NCBI RefSeq assembly: GCF_014836755.1
Contig: NZ_JACSQF010000009.1
Location: 1-63,870, forward strand
Length of the DNA: 63,870 nt
From: Oerskovia merdavium
GTDB lineage: Bacteria; Actinomycetota; Actinomycetes; Actinomycetales; Cellulomonadaceae
Direction: 5' to 3'
The position numbers were made by a program, and so were the translations under genes. Of this stretch, positions 54,733 to 63,870 are shown piece after piece. Each line of letters begins with the position of its first letter. Within the stretch, counting starts at the first letter, position 1. The notes beneath the pieces are model-generated. The model made no database searches. It saw nothing but the letters and a program-made list of their open reading frames with translations, and was not told the DNA's origin.

Positions 54733-55203
54733 CTATGCGTCTGTACCGAAGTGTCCGGTGGGTGTTCCGGGTGAAGATCCGGTGGCGATCTGCGGCTGCG
54801 GCGACTCGTCGCTCGTGCGGGCGACAGCACGCACGGGTCGGTCGCTGAACCAGGACGCGGGGAGGAAGGCCGCGGCCGCTACGAGCAGCATCCCGCCGTA
54901 GACCCACACGAGCCCGACGGTCTGGTTGGGTACGAGCAGGTCACCACCTGGCCCGCGCATCGACAGGACCTGGACGGCGACGACCCATCCGATCGCGAAC
55001 CCGACGACCCCGGCGTACCCGGCCCAGGCCCGCGCGAGCGTCCCCGCGGCGAGCACCGCGAGCAGCGCGACGACGACCCCCACGGGAAGGAGGTGGTCCG
55101 TCACCACGACACGGTGCATGACCGTGCCGACGACGCCCACGACGAGGCCGAGCAGCACGCACAGCAGCGCGTGCGTCAGGCGACGGGTTCCGGTCTTCTT
55201 CAC
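54733..55203 (-). CDS. four-TM membrane protein downstream of mshB
   Basis: A 156-residue protein with four hydrophobic helices (ALLCVLLGLVVGVVGTV; LLPVGVVVALLAVLAAGT; YAGVVGFAIGWVVAV; VWVYGGMLLVAAAAFL) and a polar Thr/Pro-rich tail. It resembles the small membrane proteins found after mshB in actinobacteria (DUF6113-like); function unknown. The GTG at 55203 overlaps the mshB stop by 4 bases (GTGA), so it is translated with mshB. A GTG three codons upstream is possible. Confidence 0.75.
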   Translation of the reverse strand: MKKTGTRRLTHALLCVLLGLVVGVVGTVMHRVVVTDHLLPVGVVVALLAVLAAGTLARAWAGYAGVVGFAIGWVVAVQVLSMRGPGGDLLVPNQTVGLVWVYGGMLLVAAAAFLPASWFSDRPVRAVARTSDESPQPQIATGSSPGTPTGHFGTDA

Positions 55204-56321
55204 GACGTCCACGCTACTGGTCCTGTCTGATCATTTCCCGTGAACGTGCGAGAGGCTCCCGCAGACTCCGAGGTCACCGTGTAGAACTCGCGTGAAGGAA
55301 GGGCAGCGAGGACGTCGTTGCTCAGCGCGTACCACCCGAGGACCTCACCCGCAGCGCTCTGACCCCGCTCCCCCGCCGGGGCTCCGTCGCCGTGCCGCAC
55401 CGCGACGCCGACGTGCTGCACCTGGGTCGCGTGCGCACGCAGTGCGCCGACCACGGCACCGAGCACCGGCTCGACCTCGACCACGACGACCTCCTCGAGA
55501 CCGTTCTTGGCCACGGGGGGCAGCGGCTCCTCGGGGTCGGTCAGCGTGAGCTCGGGATGCTCGGCGCGCAGCGCCGCGACCCCCGGCAGGACGGCCAGCT
55601 CACGTCGAGCTGCTCGCGCGACCTCGGCGGGCACCACGGACTGCCACAGCGCGGGCTCGTGACCCGCCGACGGGTCTCCTGCGCGCGCACCGCCCAGCCG
55701 GACGACCTCGGGGTCCGGGGCTCCGCCGTCGGGCAGCGCGGAACCCTGCTCCCGGGCGAGCTCGATCGCGCGGACCGTGATCTCGTGCGCCCGCACGTGG
55801 TCCGGATGGCCGTAGCCGCCCGACGGCTCGTACGTCACCACGACGCGCGGGCGCCGCTCGCGCAGCACGCGCGCGAGGCGGCGCGCCGCCTCGTCGAGCG
55901 GGACGCCGACGAGCGCTCCCTCGGGGAGGTCCGCCTCGGCCGCGGCCCGGGCGATGCCCGGCGCGGCCCACGCCATGCCCGAGTCGCGGAAGGAACGCTC
56001 ACCGACCTGGCCCGGCGAGCGGCCAGGCTCGCCGTCCTCGACCTGGTCGAGGAACACGTGGTCGGACACGCCCAGGCTCGCCAGCGCCGCGGCCAGCTCA
56101 CCCTCGCGGTGCGCCGCGAGAGCCGGGCCGTCGCCCTCGAGGTGCGCCAGCTCCGCGCCGATGACCTCGCCCTGCTCGCCGCGCGTGCACGTCACGAGCG
56201 TCACCGGCTCGCCCGCCGCCGCCCACGTCGCCAGCAGCGCGCCGGTCGCGAGGGTCTCGTCGTCGGGGTGCGCGTGCACGGCGAGCAGCCCACCACGGGG
56301 CTGGACCGGCTCGAGCCTCAT
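55200..56321 (-). CDS. mshB: mycothiol deacetylase (GlcNAc-Ins deacetylase)
   Basis: Removes acetate from GlcNAc-inositol in mycothiol synthesis. The 373-residue zinc enzyme has the LmbE motif HAHPDDE (residues 16-22) and the second metal His in GYGHPDHVRAH. The N-terminal half fits MshB; a longer Glu/Pro-rich C-terminus includes PVLGAVVGALRAHATQVQHV. GGAGG lies 4 bases before the ATG. It marks the organism as a mycothiol producer. The four-TM gene overlaps its stop. Confidence 0.9.
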   Translation of the reverse strand: MRLEPVQPRGGLLAVHAHPDDETLATGALLATWAAAGEPVTLVTCTRGEQGEVIGAELAHLEGDGPALAAHREGELAAALASLGVSDHVFLDQVEDGEPGRSPGQVGERSFRDSGMAWAAPGIARAAAEADLPEGALVGVPLDEAARRLARVLRERRPRVVVTYEPSGGYGHPDHVRAHEITVRAIELAREQGSALPDGGAPDPEVVRLGGARAGDPSAGHEPALWQSVVPAEVARAARRELAVLPGVAALRAEHPELTLTDPEEPLPPVAKNGLEEVVVVEVEPVLGAVVGALRAHATQVQHVGVAVRHGDGAPAGERGQSAAGEVLGWYALSNDVLAALPSREFYTVTSESAGASRTFTGNDQTGPVAWTS

Positions 56322-56407
56322 TCGTCCTCCAGAGGTGCAGGTAGAGCGGAGCCCGCACCGCCGGTCACGAGGACCAGCGGCACGGGCTGCGTGCTCAGCG
56401 GTTGTGC

Positions 56408-56428
56408 AGTCCTGACGAGATCAGGACT
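56408..56428 (-). terminator. short hairpin over the typA stop
   Basis: AGTCCTGA (56408-56415) pairs with TCAGGACT (56421-56428), 5-base loop; the right arm includes the typA stop codon. Short and without T-tract, so only a weak terminator. Confidence 0.45.
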
Positions 56429-58331
56429 TCTTGGCGCGGGAGAACGCGCGGGCGCGCTCGGTCTGGTCGAGGATGACCTTGCGGATGCGCACGACCTCGG
56501 GGGTGACCTCGACGCACTCGTCCTCGCGGGCGAACTCGAGCGACTCCTCGAGCGTCAGGTGCTTCGGAGGGGTGAGGTTCTCGAACGTGTCGCTCGACGC
56601 GGCACGCATGTTCGTGAGCTTCTTCTCCTTGGTGATGTTGACGTCCATGTCCTCGTTGCGCGAGTTCTCACCGACGATCATGCCCTCGTAGACCTCCTGC
56701 GTGGGGTCGACGAAGAAGGAGCCGCGCTCCTGCAGGTTGATCATCGCGAACGGCGTCACGACGCCCGCACGGTCAGCGACGAGCGAACCGTTCACACGGG
56801 TCTCGATGGGGCCCGCCCACGGCTCGTAGCCCTCGGCGATCGAGGACGCGATGCCCGTGCCGCGCGTGTCCGTGAGGAAGCGCGTACGGAAGCCGATGAG
56901 CCCGCGAGCCGGGACGACGAACTCCATGCGGACCCAGCCCGTGCCGTGGTTCGACATGGTCTCCATGCGGCCCTTGCGCTGCGCGAGGAGCTGCGTGACG
57001 TTGCCCAGGTACTCCTCGGGCACGTCGATCGTCATGCGCTCCATGGGCTCGTGGCGCTTGCCGTCGATCTGCTTGGTGACGACCTGCGGCTTGCCGACGG
57101 TCAGCTCGAAGCCCTCGCGGCGCATCTGCTCGACCAGGATGGCGAGCGCGAGCTCTCCACGGCCCTGGACCTCCCAGGCGTCCGGACGCTCGGTCGGCAG
57201 GACGCGCAGCGACACGTTGCCGATGAGCTCCTTGTCGAGACGGTCCTTGACCTGGCGGGCCGTGACCTTGTGGCCCTTGCCGCCCTTGCCCGCGAGCGGG
57301 GACGTGTTGATACCGATCGTCATCGAGATCGCCGGGTCGTCGACCGTGATGAGCGGCAGCGGACGCGGGTCCTCGGGGTCCGTGAGGGTCTCACCGATGG
57401 TGATCTCCTCGATGCCGGCGACGGCCACGATCTCGCCCGGGCCCGCCGAGTCCGTGGGCACGCGGGTGAGTGCCTTGGTCTCGAGGAGCTCGGTGATCTT
57501 GACGTTCTGCATGCTGCCGTCGGCACGGGCCCACGCCACGGTCTGGCCCTTGTGGATGGTGCCGTTGAAGATGCGCAGCAGCGCGAGGCGACCGAGGAAC
57601 GGCGACGCGTCGAGGTTGGTGACGTGCGCCTGGAGCGGCGCACCCTCCTCGTACGTGGGGGCCGGGATCTTGTCGAGGATGACCTTGAACAGAGGCTCGA
57701 GGTCCTCGCTGTCCGGGACCGAGCCGTCAGCCGGCTGGACCGTCGAGGCGCGTCCGACCTTGGCCGCGGCGTAGACCACGGGCATGTCGAGGATCGCGTC
57801 GAGGTCGAGGTCGGGGACCTCGTCCGCGAGGTCGCTCGCGAGACCGAGCAGCAGGTCGGTCGCCTCGGCGACGACCTCCTCGATGCGCGAGTCGGGGCGG
57901 TCGGTCTTGTTGACCACGAGGATCACGGGGAGCTTGGCGACGAGCGCCTTGCGGAGCACGAAGCGCGTCTGGGGCAGCGGGCCCTCCGACGCGTCGACCA
58001 GGAGCACGACACCGTCGACCATGGACAGGCCGCGCTCGACCTCACCACCGAAGTCGGCGTGGCCCGGGGTGTCGATCACGTTGATCGTGATGCCGTCGGG
58101 CTGACCGGCGGCGATCGCTGCAGGACCGGCATAGTGCACGGCGGTGTTCTTCGCGAGGATCGTGATGCCCTTCTCGCGCTCCAGGTCACCGGAGTCCATG
58201 GCCCGCTCGTCGACGTGCGCGTGAGCGCCGAAGGCGCCGGACTGGTGCAGCATCGCGTCGACCAGGGTCGTCTTGCCGTGGTCGACGTGGGCGACGATCG
58301 CCACGTTGCGCAGGTCAGAGCGCACAGACAT
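56421..58331 (-). CDS. typA: translational GTPase TypA/BipA
   Basis: A ribosome-binding GTPase of 636 residues. G motifs are G1 AHVDHGKTTLVDAML, G3 DTPGHADFGGEVERG and G4 NKTDRPDSR, followed by the BipA domains (YEGMIVGENSRNEDMDVN, and a C-terminal region ending ERARAFSRAKKS). Length fits the family. ATG at 58331 is the start seen in homologues (MSVRSDLRN); no clear ribosome site. A TAAGAT element lies about 115 bases upstream. Its place before mshB follows the mycobacterial Rv1165 region. Confidence 0.94.
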   Translation of the reverse strand: MSVRSDLRNVAIVAHVDHGKTTLVDAMLHQSGAFGAHAHVDERAMDSGDLEREKGITILAKNTAVHYAGPAAIAAGQPDGITINVIDTPGHADFGGEVERGLSMVDGVVLLVDASEGPLPQTRFVLRKALVAKLPVILVVNKTDRPDSRIEEVVAEATDLLLGLASDLADEVPDLDLDAILDMPVVYAAAKVGRASTVQPADGSVPDSEDLEPLFKVILDKIPAPTYEEGAPLQAHVTNLDASPFLGRLALLRIFNGTIHKGQTVAWARADGSMQNVKITELLETKALTRVPTDSAGPGEIVAVAGIEEITIGETLTDPEDPRPLPLITVDDPAISMTIGINTSPLAGKGGKGHKVTARQVKDRLDKELIGNVSLRVLPTERPDAWEVQGRGELALAILVEQMRREGFELTVGKPQVVTKQIDGKRHEPMERMTIDVPEEYLGNVTQLLAQRKGRMETMSNHGTGWVRMEFVVPARGLIGFRTRFLTDTRGTGIASSIAEGYEPWAGPIETRVNGSLVADRAGVVTPFAMINLQERGSFFVDPTQEVYEGMIVGENSRNEDMDVNITKEKKLTNMRAASSDTFENLTPPKHLTLEESLEFAREDECVEVTPEVVRIRKVILDQTERARAFSRAKKS

Positions 58332-58446
58332 ACAGAACTCATTTCGGGAGAGGAGCAAGCGACGGAGGTTTCCGCCCCGGAGTTGGTGGCCAGCAGACGG
58401 GCGCCGCCCGCGCAGAGCACGCGCGCGCCGTCGTCCGGGCACGGCT

Positions 58447-58452
58447 ATCTTA
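58447..58452 (-). promoter_or_regulatory. candidate typA -10 element
   Basis: TAAGAT on the minus strand fits TA-N3-T; it would give a leader of about 110 bases. A good -35 is not seen. Confidence 0.35.
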
Positions 58453-58516
58453 CCGGGTGCAGGCCAGTGCGTGGAGGGGGTGCTCCGTCACACCCCGCTC
58501 CCCTGCCCGCAGACGC

Positions 58517-58556
58517 GAGATGCCCGACGACGGCGCGTGCCGTCGTCGGGCATCTC
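58517..58556. terminator. hairpin terminator of the peptide ABC operon
   Basis: GAGATGCCCGACGACGGC (58517-58534) pairs perfectly with 58539-58556 (18 bp, 4-base loop), 24 bases past the ATPase stop. Confidence 0.88.
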
Positions 58557-58579
58557 ACCCGTGCTGTGCGCGAGACCGG

Positions 58580-60403
<1,824 letters not shown>

Positions 60404-60474
60404 GGTGATCAGTGTCCTTCCAGCAGGTGGGAGACCTGGCGCTCGTGGCGCCGCATCTCTGGGAACATGGGGCC

Positions 60475-61059
60475 ATGGGTCCCACGAAGGTCTTCTTCTC
60501 GATGTACGGCCGAGTGCTCACCGTGGCGGTGGGCGTGGTCGGTGTCATGCTCTGCGCCGCGCTCTGGACGACGGACGGCGCGGCCGCAGGCCTGCGCACC
60601 GTGCCCGGAGCGGCGCTGGTGACCTGGGCGGTCGCCATGCTGTTCTGGCTGCCCCGCGTCGAGGTCTCCGACGGCGGGATCGACGTCCACAACGTGGTGC
60701 GCAGCGTGCACGTCCCGTGGCCCGCGTTCGAGGGCGCCGAGACGCGCTGGTCGCTCGAGGTCAGGTACCACGGCGGCTCGGTGACCGCATGGGCCGCGCC
60801 ACGGTCGAGCGGCAGCGCACGCTGGCTGCGCACCCGCCGCGACGGTACCCAGCGCGGCAGCGGCGGCACGGCTGCCGCGACGGCCGAGACCGTCGCAGCA
60901 GCCGTGACCGAGCGCCACGCGACCCTGCTCGCGGCGGGCTACCTCGATGCCCGCCGCGACGACGCGCCCGGCGCCAGCACCCGCTGGAACGTCCGCCAGC
61001 TCGCCGTGCTCGGCGCCCTGGTGGTCGCGACGATCGTGGTCACGACCGTCGGAGGGTGA
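60475..61059 (+). CDS. PH-domain membrane protein on the opposite strand
   Basis: A 194-residue protein: two N-terminal helices (VLTVAVGVVGVMLCAALW and VPGAALVTWAVAMLFWL), a bacterial PH-like domain (VEVSDGGIDVHNVVRSVHVP then SLEVRYHGGSVTAWA), and a C-terminal helix (LAVLGALVVATIVVTTVGG). It sits on the plus strand in the gap between the oppC and ATPase genes, which are read on the minus strand. The ATG has no ribosome site; GAACAT ends 6 bases before it. Function unknown. Confidence 0.8.
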   Translation: MGPTKVFFSMYGRVLTVAVGVVGVMLCAALWTTDGAAAGLRTVPGAALVTWAVAMLFWLPRVEVSDGGIDVHNVVRSVHVPWPAFEGAETRWSLEVRYHGGSVTAWAAPRSSGSARWLRTRRDGTQRGSGGTAAATAETVAAAVTERHATLLAAGYLDARRDDAPGASTRWNVRQLAVLGALVVATIVVTTVGG

Positions 61060-61082
61060 CCCGACGCGCCGTGGCGCGCAGG

Positions 61083-62138
61083 TCACGGGGTGCTCGGTTC
61101 CGCAGCGGCACCCGTGCCGTCGGTCGGGCGCGTCGAGGGCAGCGGACGCTCGATGCGGCGCGCACGCGCCATCTTGCGCACCGAGGGGATCCGCTTCTGA
61201 CGCGGGTCGAACGCGTCGCGCAGACCGTCACCGATGAAGTTCACGCACAGCGCGATCGACACGATGAAGGCACCCGGCCACCAGAAGAGCCAGGGGCGTG
61301 AGGCGAACGCCTGCTGGTAGTCGTTGATGAGCAGCCCGAGCGAGATGGACGGCGACTTGATGCCCACCCCGAGGTAGCTGAGCGACGTCTCCAGCAGGAT
61401 CGCCGAGCTGAGCAGCAGCGTCGTGTTGACGATGATGACGCCGACCGCGTTCGGCAGCATGTGCTTGAAGATGATGCGTGTGTTGCTCGCACCCGCGACA
61501 CGTGCGGCGTCGACGAACTCCCGCTCGCGCAGCGAGAGGAACTCGCCGCGCACCAGGCGGGCCAGCGGCGGCCAGAGGATCAGGCCGAGGAACGCCCCGA
61601 ACAGTGCGGCGTTGTTACCGCCGGACATCAGGCCGAGGACGGCACCCAGGACGATCACGGGCATCGTGATGATGAGGTCCGTGAAACGCATCAGGAGCGA
61701 GTCCGCCGCACCTCGGAAGAAGCCCGAGAGCGCTCCGACGACGATGCCCACCACGGTCGCGATGAGACCGACGGAGAACATGATGATGAGCGACGTCTGC
61801 GTGCCGCGCATCACGCGGGCGAAGATGTCACGACCGGCCTCGTCCTGACCGAAGGGGTGCACCGAGCTCGGGGCGCCGCCGTTGATCAGAGGGTTGGTCG
61901 CGCCCTGGCCGGACGGGACGAACTTCCACCAGCCGGTCCATGAACCGAAGCCGACCGAGGTCACCGCGAGGATCGTGATCAGGACCAGGACGACGACCGA
62001 GATGACCGCGCCCTTGTGCTGCAGGAAGCGTCGACGGACGATCTGGTTCTGTGAGAGCCCCTCGACCTCCTTGAGCTCGATCTGGTTCTCGACGTTCGGG
62101 TCGAACGTGGAATCTTGAGGAGAAATGGCGTTGCTCAT
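61083..62138 (-). CDS. oppC: peptide ABC transporter permease (OppC/DppC)
   Basis: A 351-residue inner-membrane permease with about six helices, the OppC N-terminal domain, and the cytoplasmic EAA loop EFVDAARVAGASNTRIIFKH. The start ATG overlaps the oppB stop by 4 bases (ATGA). A Pro/Ser/Thr-rich tail of about 40 residues is extra. Its ATPase partner lies beyond the antisense PH-domain gene. Peptide specificity is unknown because no binding protein is in the window. Confidence 0.93.
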   Translation of the reverse strand: MSNAISPQDSTFDPNVENQIELKEVEGLSQNQIVRRRFLQHKGAVISVVVLVLITILAVTSVGFGSWTGWWKFVPSGQGATNPLINGGAPSSVHPFGQDEAGRDIFARVMRGTQTSLIIMFSVGLIATVVGIVVGALSGFFRGAADSLLMRFTDLIITMPVIVLGAVLGLMSGGNNAALFGAFLGLILWPPLARLVRGEFLSLREREFVDAARVAGASNTRIIFKHMLPNAVGVIIVNTTLLLSSAILLETSLSYLGVGIKSPSISLGLLINDYQQAFASRPWLFWWPGAFIVSIALCVNFIGDGLRDAFDPRQKRIPSVRKMARARRIERPLPSTRPTDGTGAAAEPSTP

Positions 62139-63661
62139 GCGTTCACCCGGATCCGCGGGTCGAGGGCTGCGTAGATCAGATCAGCCACGATGTTGGCGAT
62201 GATGGCCAGGGCCGCCACGATGACGAGGTACGCCATCACAGGATCGACCTCGGCGTGCTGCAGAGAGTCGATGAACAGCGTGCCCATGCCCGGACGGGCG
62301 AAGACCTTCTCGGTGATGATGGCGCCACCGAGGAGCGTGATGACGTCGATCGGGACGATCGTCGCGAGCGGGATCAGCGTGTTGCGGAACCCGTGTCGCA
62401 TGATGACGGTCCGCTCCGGCAGGCCCTTGGCGCGCGCGGTGCGGATGTAGTCCTGGTTCATGACCTCGAGCATGCTCGACCGCGAGTAGCGGGTGTACCC
62501 GGCGAACTGGATGAGGACCAGGGCGATCGTCGGCAGGAGCAGGTGCGTGAAGCTGTCCAGCGTCCCGACCCAGAAGTTCCCTCCGAGGTTCGGGGTCGCG
62601 TCCCCGATGGTCGCGAGCGGCCGACCGTTGATCGCCGGCGCCTTGAGGTAGGCGGGCCAGATCGACATGACCTTGTCCACGAAGATCATGGACGCCACGA
62701 GGAAGGCCGTGATCGCAGCGCTGCGCGCAGAGACTCCCCGGTCCGGTCCGCCCCAGAGGTAGCCGATGCCGATGCCGACAGCGATCGTCAGGACCGCGAG
62801 GCCACCGACGAGCAGCCAGCTGTCGACCTCACGCAGGACGGGCTTCAAGGGGTAGTAGAGAGCGAGCCCCAACGCCACGGTGGACAGTGCAGCGCCCAGG
62901 GCGCGGCGGTTCTGCAGTCCGGCAGTGAGCGCTGTGATCGCGAAGGCGAGCGCCGTACCCGTGATGAGGATGATGACGGGGCCGAGGTTCGGCTGCAGCC
63001 ACCAGTTGGAGAGCTGGAGGTAGAAGAGCGCGCCGACGGTCACCAGGAAGGCGCTGCCGAACGTGATGAGCCGCTTGCGGGCTGTCCCGCCGAAGGCGAG
63101 CATCCAGGCCGTACCTGCCAGCGCGCCGGCGACGGCGATGACGAGCGGGCTCAGCGATGGATCCTTGAGGAAGTCGTTGAAGCCGATCGCCCCCCACTGC
63201 TTGAGCAGCACGGCGACCCAGAAGGCCGGGAGGGAGTACAGGACGAAGGAGAGGAAGATCGTGATGTAGTCGAACGAGCTGTACTGGCGCAGCGCGCTGA
63301 CGATGCCGATCATGACGCCGAGGATGATCGCGATGACCGTCGCCGCGGCGACGAGCTGGATCGTGGAGGCGACGGCTCCCTGGAGCAGGCTCGTGACGGG
63401 CTGACCCGACCGCCACCCGACACCGAGGTCGCCGGTCACGAAGTTGCCGAGCCACTTGAAGTACCGGATGACCGGGTTCGTGTTGAGATCGAGGATCTCG
63501 ATGCGCTCGGCGATCCTCTGAGCCTTGATGGCGCCGTCCGTCAGCGACTCGAGGTCTTCGAAGGGCCTGATCGACTTGCTCACGAGCAGGTACATGGCGA
63601 ACGTCGAGACGAGCAGGGTTCCCAACCCTGCCAGCAGACGCCGCGAGATGAAAGAGAACAT
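62135..63661 (-). CDS. oppB: peptide ABC transporter permease (OppB), enlarged
   Basis: A 508-residue permease; ordinary OppB/DppB proteins have 300-340. The first part (ISRRLLAGLGTLLVSTFAMY; TSLLQGAVASTIQLVAAATV; YSLPAFWVAVLL) and the last part (LLLPTIALVLIQFAGYTRYS; EAA loop DYIRTARAKGLPERTVI) are standard. Between them (about 175-345) there are roughly 170 extra residues with several added helices. The ATG at 63661 is used; GAGG lies 11 bases upstream. A small ORF ends 22 bases before it. Confidence 0.93.
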   Translation of the reverse strand: MFSFISRRLLAGLGTLLVSTFAMYLLVSKSIRPFEDLESLTDGAIKAQRIAERIEILDLNTNPVIRYFKWLGNFVTGDLGVGWRSGQPVTSLLQGAVASTIQLVAAATVIAIILGVMIGIVSALRQYSSFDYITIFLSFVLYSLPAFWVAVLLKQWGAIGFNDFLKDPSLSPLVIAVAGALAGTAWMLAFGGTARKRLITFGSAFLVTVGALFYLQLSNWWLQPNLGPVIILITGTALAFAITALTAGLQNRRALGAALSTVALGLALYYPLKPVLREVDSWLLVGGLAVLTIAVGIGIGYLWGGPDRGVSARSAAITAFLVASMIFVDKVMSIWPAYLKAPAINGRPLATIGDATPNLGGNFWVGTLDSFTHLLLPTIALVLIQFAGYTRYSRSSMLEVMNQDYIRTARAKGLPERTVIMRHGFRNTLIPLATIVPIDVITLLGGAIITEKVFARPGMGTLFIDSLQHAEVDPVMAYLVIVAALAIIANIVADLIYAALDPRIRVNA

Positions 63662-63683
63662 TGGAGGGCATACCTCGCTGAAA

Positions 63684-63764
63684 CTAGGGACCCAGGTTAG
63701 GGCCGGGCAAGTCTACGCGCGGGTAGCGCGAGGAGACGTTCAGCCGGCGCGAGGTGAGGGTCAT
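63684..63764 (-). CDS. 26-codon upstream ORF (possible leader peptide)
   Basis: ATG at 63764 with AGGAG 6 bases before it encodes a 26-residue peptide starting MTLTSRRLNVSSRYPRV, rich in Arg and Ser, then TAG at 63684. It ends 22 bases before the oppB ATG, just downstream of a hairpin. The strong ribosome site and the position suggest a translated leader that could regulate the transporter operon. Not otherwise recognised. Confidence 0.5.
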   Translation of the reverse strand: MTLTSRRLNVSSRYPRVDLPGPNLGP

Positions 63765-63786
63765 GGTGGACTCCTGCCGCACAACC

Positions 63787-63832
63787 CACGACGAGGACAC
63801 CGGTGATCGAATCGACCGGTGCCCTCGTCGTG
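63787..63832 (-). terminator. hairpin upstream of the opp leader ORF
   Basis: CACGACGAGG and CACCGGT (63787-63804) pair with 63815-63832 with one A-C mismatch and a 10-base loop. It probably ends, or partly attenuates, an upstream minus-strand gene outside the window, possibly the transporter's binding protein. Confidence 0.7.
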
Positions 63833-63870
63833 CGACGCGCCGAGCACGGGCCGGCACCAGGCGTGGGCCT

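Noticed and set aside
55203-55216. TAGCGT 7 bases before the GTG of the four-TM gene after mshB, as another leaderless start
   Set aside because: The GTG overlaps the mshB stop by 4 bases, so coupled translation explains the start; the hexamer lies in mshB coding sequence and may be chance.
63525-63806. A 93-codon plus-strand open frame at the right end
   Set aside because: It is antisense to the certain oppB 5' end and to the leader ORF, has no ribosome site or family resemblance.

Overview
This is a high-GC chromosomal segment of core genes from an actinobacterium. Several markers point to that phylum: the ctaE-qcrCAB cluster with a diheme QcrC, mycothiol synthesis (mshB), a PPi-type phosphofructokinase, a class II DAHP synthase, a PASTA kinase beside an Rv2175c-type DNA-binding protein, and the sigE-rseA-htrA-tatB stress locus. 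Gene order repeatedly matches blocks I recall from Mycobacterium tuberculosis (around Rv2173-2196, Rv1201-1224 and Rv1165-1178). The protein flavour and gene mix suggest Micrococcales, probably Cellulomonadaceae or Promicromonosporaceae, but genus cannot be fixed from sequence alone. I see no rRNA, tRNA, insertion sequence, phage, CRISPR or plasmid gene. About 58 genes are packed tightly, many with 1- or 4-base overlaps.

Left third (1-24500). A partial sodA is followed by the respiratory ctaE-qcrC-qcrA-qcrB operon (minus strand). Then come a degenerate receiver protein with trpD, a lone Lrp-type RAM domain coupled to a DnaQ/GIY-YIG nuclease, and an NYN-domain protein. These are followed by fadD15-like acyl-CoA synthetase, ROK glucokinase, a PlsC acyltransferase, PPi-phosphofructokinase with class II DAHP synthase, the PknL-type kinase divergent from its Rv2175c-like neighbour, a polyprenyl synthase, a lipoprotein, a truncated-looking DUF4192 gene and manC.

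Middle (24500-47600). sdhCDAB (plus strand) is followed by a YihY-family membrane protein, a 2H phosphoesterase, trpS, and the envelope-stress cluster sigE-rseA-htrA-tatB with a divergent O-methyltransferase. Then come pepA with a DUF3117 gene, a LOG / FolP2 / PIG-V-like mannosyltransferase operon, dapE divergent from dapD, a membrane-anchored lysozyme-like protein, citrate synthase, and fdxA-dapC. Lysine/DAP synthesis (dapC, dapD, dapE) and the TCA cycle (gltA, sdh) are therefore both represented. CRP/GlxR-like palindromes lie upstream of gltA and of sdhC.

Right third (47600-63870). A lone SH3-like protein, a RidA-family protein, and a three-gene aromatic block come first. That block is a PheA-like pseudoenzyme, pheA and tyrA, each overlapping the next by 4 bases. 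A large VanW-domain wall protein, a small membrane protein, mshB and typA follow. The window ends in a peptide ABC transporter operon (oppB, oppC, fused ATPase) that has a PH-domain gene on the opposite strand inside it and a 26-codon upstream ORF in front of it.

Two general traits stand out. Thirteen genes have no Shine-Dalgarno sequence and instead carry a TA-N3-T hexamer exactly 6 or 7 bases before the start codon, as expected for leaderless mRNAs. Convergent genes are separated by long, perfect, GC-rich hairpins without T-tracts.
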